Below are positions 62,499 to 64,000 of a stretch of 64,000 bases of DNA, piece by piece. The notes under the pieces are model-generated. The model worked only from the letters and a program-made list of their open reading frames with translations. It was not told where the DNA came from and did no database searches. The position numbers and the translations under genes are program-made. Source of the DNA: Rostratula benghalensis (lineage: Eukaryota; Chordata; Aves; Charadriiformes; Rostratulidae); contig VXAI01000068.1 of NCBI GenBank assembly GCA_013399305.1, forward strand, positions 3,460,500-3,524,499, written 5' to 3'. Every line of letters starts with the position of its first letter. The stretch's first letter is position 1.

Positions 62499-63205
62499 TG
62501 TGCTGCTCTGTTTGCATTAACAGTGCCCACGTCCCTGAAGGAGATTGTAGCTCCCCTGGTTTATCTGCCAGTAACATGATGTAGCTGGTCCCGTTCTGGA
62601 AGCAGAGAAAGGATCAGACCTCTTGCACTGTCAATCCCAATTTCCGCACCAGACCTTAGTTAGTTATTTGGAAGATCCTGGATTCCTACTCGTGTGCTAC
62701 AGCACCTTTCAAGGATACATTAGGACTGAACATACAAACTGCTGATTTCTTAAACAGTGTGTTGTAACACCTGGCAACGTGGTGTTCTATGTCTGAAGCT
62801 ATCATTGAGGAGTTGTTCAGAGCTCACTGAAGGAGCCGCTTCACTAGATTTGAGAGAAAAACTGCCTTTCCCCACTCACCCATTTATTCAAAGGGGAAGG
62901 CTTTTCTTCTGTGTTGGAAAGTATCAGCTGTGCATCCATTCTCTTTCCTTCTCTTGTGTGCTTGCTATGTACATGAATGCTGGCCAAATGGAAAAATAGT
63001 GATGTCAATTGTTAGATTATTAAACTGGTTTGACCTGGTACAACATACTGTGTTTAGTGTACTAGCTCCTCTGAGCTCCAAAAAAAGAGCCATCTTTGTA
63101 TTCCTGCGGTGGATTTTATTGGTTATCTCTAAAATGCTTCAATTTCTGCAGGTTCCCTAGCATGCTTTTCTAAGGAGCTGACATATATATGGTTGCGCTC
63201 TGTGT
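62499..63205. other. Possible 3' untranslated region or unassigned DNA
   Basis: About 700 bases of moderately less AT-rich sequence after the candidate stop. No repeat was recognised and the frames overlap one another. If the 62416 exon is real this would be its 3' UTR. Otherwise it is ordinary noncoding DNA. Confidence 0.3.
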
Positions 63206-63208
63206 CCT

Positions 63209-63514
63209 ATCACAGACTATCAGGGAAGGGAAGGGACCTTGAGAGATCATCCAGTCCAATCCCCCTGGCAGAGCAGGAACACCTAGATCAGGTCACACAG
63301 GAATGTGTTCAGACGGGTTTTGAATGTCTCCAGAGAAGGAGACTCCACAACCTCTCTGGGCAGGCTGTTCCAGTGTTCTGTTATCCTCACGGTGAAGAAG
63401 TTTTGCCTCGTATTTAAGTGGAACTTCTTATGTTCCAATTTGCACCCATTGCCCCTTGTCCTATCATTGGCTGTCACTGAGAAGAGCCCAGCTCCATCCT
63501 CCTGACACTCCTAA
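63209..63514 (-). mobile_element. CR1 LINE, 5'-truncated (sense on minus)
   Basis: On + the blocks 'gagatcatccagtccaatcc', 'tgtctccagagaaggagact' and 'gggcaggctgttccagtg' are the reverse complement of the CR1 3' half. On minus a 64-codon frame preserves [20 protein letters not shown], then [19 protein letters not shown], the ORF2 C-terminal tail. The terminal octamers are degraded. It is truncated at the 5' end near 63514. Confidence 0.92.
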
Positions 63515-63519
63515 AGCTT

Positions 63520-64000
63520 TTAAACCTGTTAGCTAATTCCATCTAAATTTGACAGTTTTGATGTCATTTGATCCTCTTACATTCTCTACAAAGAAGAAAT
63601 TGGTCAGAGGGTAGGAACTGACTTGGTGCTGTGGTGGGAAAGACTGGCAGAACTGTGGGCTGGCAGCTGGAGTGTCCACAGTCCTGTCTGTGTGTTTAGG
63701 GTGGCCACTGCTGCTCTGTATTTGAGTTCTATCTATGGAAAAGTTAATCTATTGGGTGTCTTCACACTTCAGGTTTGTAGAAGAATGTGTTTCTTTTTGA
63801 GTGTTCAGGTCTATATTTCAATCATTGACCTCTTCACAGTGTGTACCGTGAAATGGTGCTTTTTTTCAGTGTTACCAGATCTCTGATTTTCCAAATTCAC
63901 CAGCCAATCCATTCCTTTTATTATTTTTTTTTTTTTTCTGTGCTGGTTGGAGGCATAGCTGCATGGATACATCTGTGTGTATCTCAACCTGTGTGAACAT
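63520..64000. other. Window end, no supported gene
   Basis: A short stretch with an 87-codon plus frame (63623-63886) that I do not recognise, and a T-run near 63927. Nothing else was seen. Confidence 0.5.

Noticed and set aside
1..64000. tRNA, rRNA, microRNA or CRISPR structures
   Set aside because: No cloverleaf with conserved A/B boxes, no known microRNA seed-plus-hairpin that I recognise, and no regularly spaced repeats were seen by eye.

Overview
This window looks like noncoding DNA from a bird genome. The main evidence is a set of CR1 non-LTR retrotransposon fragments. Several carry the typical 3' end of repeated ATTCTATG-type octamers, and two retain pieces of the ORF2 C-terminal region. 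The rest is AT-rich and CpG-poor, with poly-A/T runs and short microsatellites. I see no CpG-island promoter, no rRNA or tRNA, no bacterial-style gene organisation and no CRISPR array. It is best read as a large intron or a gene desert in a draft assembly. A short run of N interrupts a C-tract at 36709-36723.

Layout. 1-2990 is unassigned AT-rich sequence. About 3040-3690 is an old, diverged CR1 on the + strand. 3.7-18.6 kb has low-complexity tracts and no supported gene. 18.6-18.8 kb holds the best minus-strand exon candidate (197 bp, with a splice signal at each end). Two substantial 5'-truncated CR1 copies, both sense on the minus strand, lie at 21.77-22.28 and 24.07-24.84 kb. A short + strand CR1 tail is at 28.56-28.67 kb, followed by an older CR1-like copy on minus (28.77-29.07 kb). 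34.58-34.69 kb has a 106-bp exon-like segment. A further possible old CR1 is at 37.32-37.58 kb. 42.87-42.93 kb has a 54-bp exon-like segment ending in ATG directly before a donor. 50.4-52.0 kb is a less AT-rich patch with a 100-codon minus-strand ORF and a probable multicopy avian repeat. A 75-bp phase-0 exon candidate is at 52.58-52.65 kb. Two short CR1 tails follow at 53.57-53.66 and 54.06-54.12 kb. A candidate terminal exon is at 62.42-62.50 kb, and the last CR1 (minus) is at 63.21-63.51 kb.

How the parts may fit. Four + strand exon candidates (34.58, 42.87, 52.58 and 62.42 kb) could belong to one transcript with very long introns, but their phases do not give one simple chain. The 34.58 segment spliced to 42.87 hits a stop after ten complete codons. 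The 42.87 segment ending in ATG would enter the 52.58 exon in frame. The 52.58 exon spliced straight to 62.42 ends after six codons. I could not assign any of these to a known protein. Open frames this short are expected fairly often by chance, so each stays a candidate. I found no convincing new biological system. The items most worth checking are the exon candidates, the Kozak-led small ORF at 50.4-50.7 kb, and several perfect 20-24 bp palindromes.
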